Positions 5,411 through 6,323 of a stretch of 6,323 nt of DNA are shown here, piece after piece (within the stretch, counting starts at the first letter, position 1; each line of letters begins with the position of its first letter). The stretch spans positions 1 through 6,323 of the forward strand of contig JACNFI010000049.1 of NCBI GenBank assembly GCA_014384665.1. Direction: 5' to 3'. The stretch is from Candidatus Cloacimonadota bacterium. GTDB lineage: Bacteria > Cloacimonadota > Cloacimonadia > JGIOTU-2. The translations under genes and the position numbers were made by a program. The notes beneath the pieces were generated by a model. It was not told the DNA's origin, did no database searches, and was given only the letters and a program-made list of their open reading frames with translations.

Positions 5411-5428
5411 TTGAACTCCTGTAAATAA

Positions 5429-5698
5429 CTACCTACTTCTTTCAATTATCTCTACCAGCTTCCATCTTTTTGTTTTACTTACGGGTCTATATTCTACAAT
5501 CTTTACTTTATCACCAATATGAGCTTGATTATTTTCATCATGAATTTTAAACTTTTTATGCCTTCTGATATATTTCCCATATAATGGATGCTTAAATTTT
5601 CTTTCTACTCTTACAACTACAGTTTTATCCATATTATCACTTAATACAATACCAATCCTTGTTGGCTTTTTTCTCTCTGTAGATTGCAGCTTTTCCAT
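5429..5698 (-). CDS. rpsQ: 30S ribosomal protein S17
   Basis: S17 is an OB-fold protein that binds the 5' and central domains of 16S rRNA early in assembly. The 89-residue product has a short polar N-terminus and RIGIVLSDNMDKTVVVRVE (14-32). The typical HPLYGKYIRRHKKFKIHDE (37-55) and the family signature GDKVKIVEYRPVS (62-74) follow, and it ends KRWKLVEII. It is the last gene of the classical S10 cluster, 7 nt after rpmC. The rpmC stop TAG forms part of the SD (AGGA) for this ATG. Nothing is unusual in the protein. Confidence 0.97.
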   Translation of the reverse strand: MEKLQSTERKKPTRIGIVLSDNMDKTVVVRVERKFKHPLYGKYIRRHKKFKIHDENNQAHIGDKVKIVEYRPVSKTKRWKLVEIIERSR

Positions 5699-5705
5699 AA
5701 TAATC

Positions 5706-5912
5706 CTAATTATTTTGTTTTGCTTCTATTTCTTTTTCTCTTATTATAGTTTTAACTCTTGCAATGTCTTTTTTAATTTTTTTAATTTGTAATGGATTAT
5801 CCAAACGACTCATTTCTTTTTGAAATCTAAGATTAAAAAGTTCTTCATATAAATCACTTTCCTTGAGTTTTAATTCTTTTATATTCATTTCTCTACATTC
5901 ATCTGGTTTCAT
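5706..5912 (-). CDS. rpmC: 50S ribosomal protein L29
   Basis: L29 is a two-helix protein beside the polypeptide exit tunnel, where with L23 it forms part of the docking site for trigger factor, SRP and the translocon. The 68-residue product shows the expected antiparallel helical pattern: helix one with LYEELFNLRFQKEM (21-34), the turn RLDNPLQI (36-43) and helix two with KKIKKDIARVKTIIRE (44-59). Two starts are possible. The ATG at 5910-5912 gives MKPDECREMNIKEL, which matches the common L29 opening (MKxxELREMS-type) and lies 3 nt from the rplP stop; the ATG at 5886-5888 would lose eight residues. I chose the first. Confidence 0.95.
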   Translation of the reverse strand: MKPDECREMNIKELKLKESDLYEELFNLRFQKEMSRLDNPLQIKKIKKDIARVKTIIREKEIEAKQNN

Positions 5913-5915
5913 AGT

Positions 5916-6323
5916 CTACTCTCTAATTTCATTACGAATGATAAACTTTGTTTTCACAGGTAGTTTATATCCAGCTAAAGTTAGAGCTCGTTTTGCAATA
6001 TCAATATCTATTCCTTCTAATTCAAAAAGTACTCTGCCGCGTTTAACTACAGCCACCCAATATTCTGGAGCACCTTTACCTTTACCCATTCTTGTTTCAG
6101 CAGGTTTAACCGTACAGGGTTTATCTGGAAAAATCCTAATCCAAACCTTACCTGCACGCTTTATATAATGACTTATAGCAATACGAGCAGCTTCAATTTG
6201 ACGAGCAGTAATCCAGCCATTCCCGAGAGAAACAAGTCCGCAATTTCCAAAATCCAGGGTTGAACCTGCATAAGCTTTTCCTCGTCTTTTACCACGCTGT
6301 TGCTTTCTATACTTTACTTTCTT
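5916..6323 (-). CDS. rplP: 50S ribosomal protein L16 (N-terminus cut by window edge)
   Basis: L16 organises the A site and the peptidyl-transferase surroundings of the 50S subunit. The frame was read directly from the complement: 135 codons from 6323 down to a TAG at 5916-5918. The first visible residues are KKVKYRKQQRGKRRGKA. By comparison with the family (M-L-x-P-K...) only about 3-5 residues and the start codon lie outside the window. Other landmarks, numbered from the first visible residue, are STLDFG (21-26), WITARQIEAARIAI (37-50), KVWIRIFPDKP (59-69), ETRMGKGKGAPEYWVAVV (76-93) and KLPVKTKF (120-127). Arg78 in RMGKGKG corresponds to the arginine hydroxylated in E. coli L16. The gene is truncated only by the edge, not broken. 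The next gene, rpmC, starts 3 nt after the stop. Confidence 0.96.
   Translation of the reverse strand, partial: KKVKYRKQQRGKRRGKAYAGSTLDFGNCGLVSLGNGWITARQIEAARIAISHYIKRAGKVWIRIFPDKPCTVKPAETRMGKGKGAPEYWVAVVKRGRVLFELEGIDIDIAKRALTLAGYKLPVKTKFIIRNEIRE

Noticed and set aside
5411..5505. Search for a sigma-70-like promoter upstream of rplN
   Set aside because: A/T-rich hexamers can be found by chance throughout this sequence, and no convincing -35/-10 pair at proper spacing stands out.
5886..5888. Internal ATG as alternative start of L29
   Set aside because: The upstream ATG at 5910-5912 gives an opening typical of L29 and sits at normal spacing from rplP.
1..6323. CRISPR, tRNA, insertion sequence, phage or defence genes
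   Set aside because: No direct-repeat array, cloverleaf, transposase motif or unassigned gene exists; coding sequence covers nearly all of the window.

Overview
The window is a single, uninterrupted, minus-strand ribosomal-protein operon: the end of the S10 cluster running straight into the complete spc cluster and ending with secY. In transcription order (high to low coordinates) it holds rplP (start cut off by the window edge), rpmC, rpsQ, rplN, rplX, rplE, rpsN, rpsH, rplF, rplR, rpsE, rpmD, rplO and secY. This is the canonical bacterial order, with nothing missing or inserted between these genes. All 13 complete genes are intact and close to family length. The plus strand carries no credible gene.

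The organism is an AT-rich bacterium (about one third G+C by eye). SecY (GGFIPG, TRITLPGAIF-type TM9, QKKITQYTRYGT), L15 (IPNWFEGGQMP) and the zinc-type S14 resemble what I remember from the FCB/Chlorobi-like and related uncultured lineages. That placement is a low-confidence inference. Strong AAGGAG/GGAGG Shine-Dalgarno sites 4-5 nt before many starts show ordinary SD-led initiation.

Layout: 5916-6323 is L16; 5429-5912 are L29 and S17, the last two genes of the S10 set; 1333-5410 are the spc ribosomal proteins L14, L24, L5, S14, S8, L6, L18, S5, L30 and L15; 22-1332 is SecY, the channel of the Sec translocon. Gaps are 0-34 nt, and one pair overlaps by 4 nt (ATGA between rpmD and rplO). No stretch is long enough to hold an extra gene. 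The S17-L14 junction, where E. coli has its separate spc promoter, is only 18 nt, so S10 and spc are probably co-transcribed here. Together the genes supply proteins of both ribosomal subunits and the membrane channel that docks at the exit tunnel.

I see no novel system. The points worth a second look are small: an inverted repeat over the secY stop at the window edge, a compact hairpin in the unusually long rplN-rplX gap, a weak hairpin presenting the SD of rplE, a 12-residue insertion in L6, a Lys at the position of the key SecY C5-loop arginine, an A9 tract inside secY, and changes in the N-terminal motif of S8.
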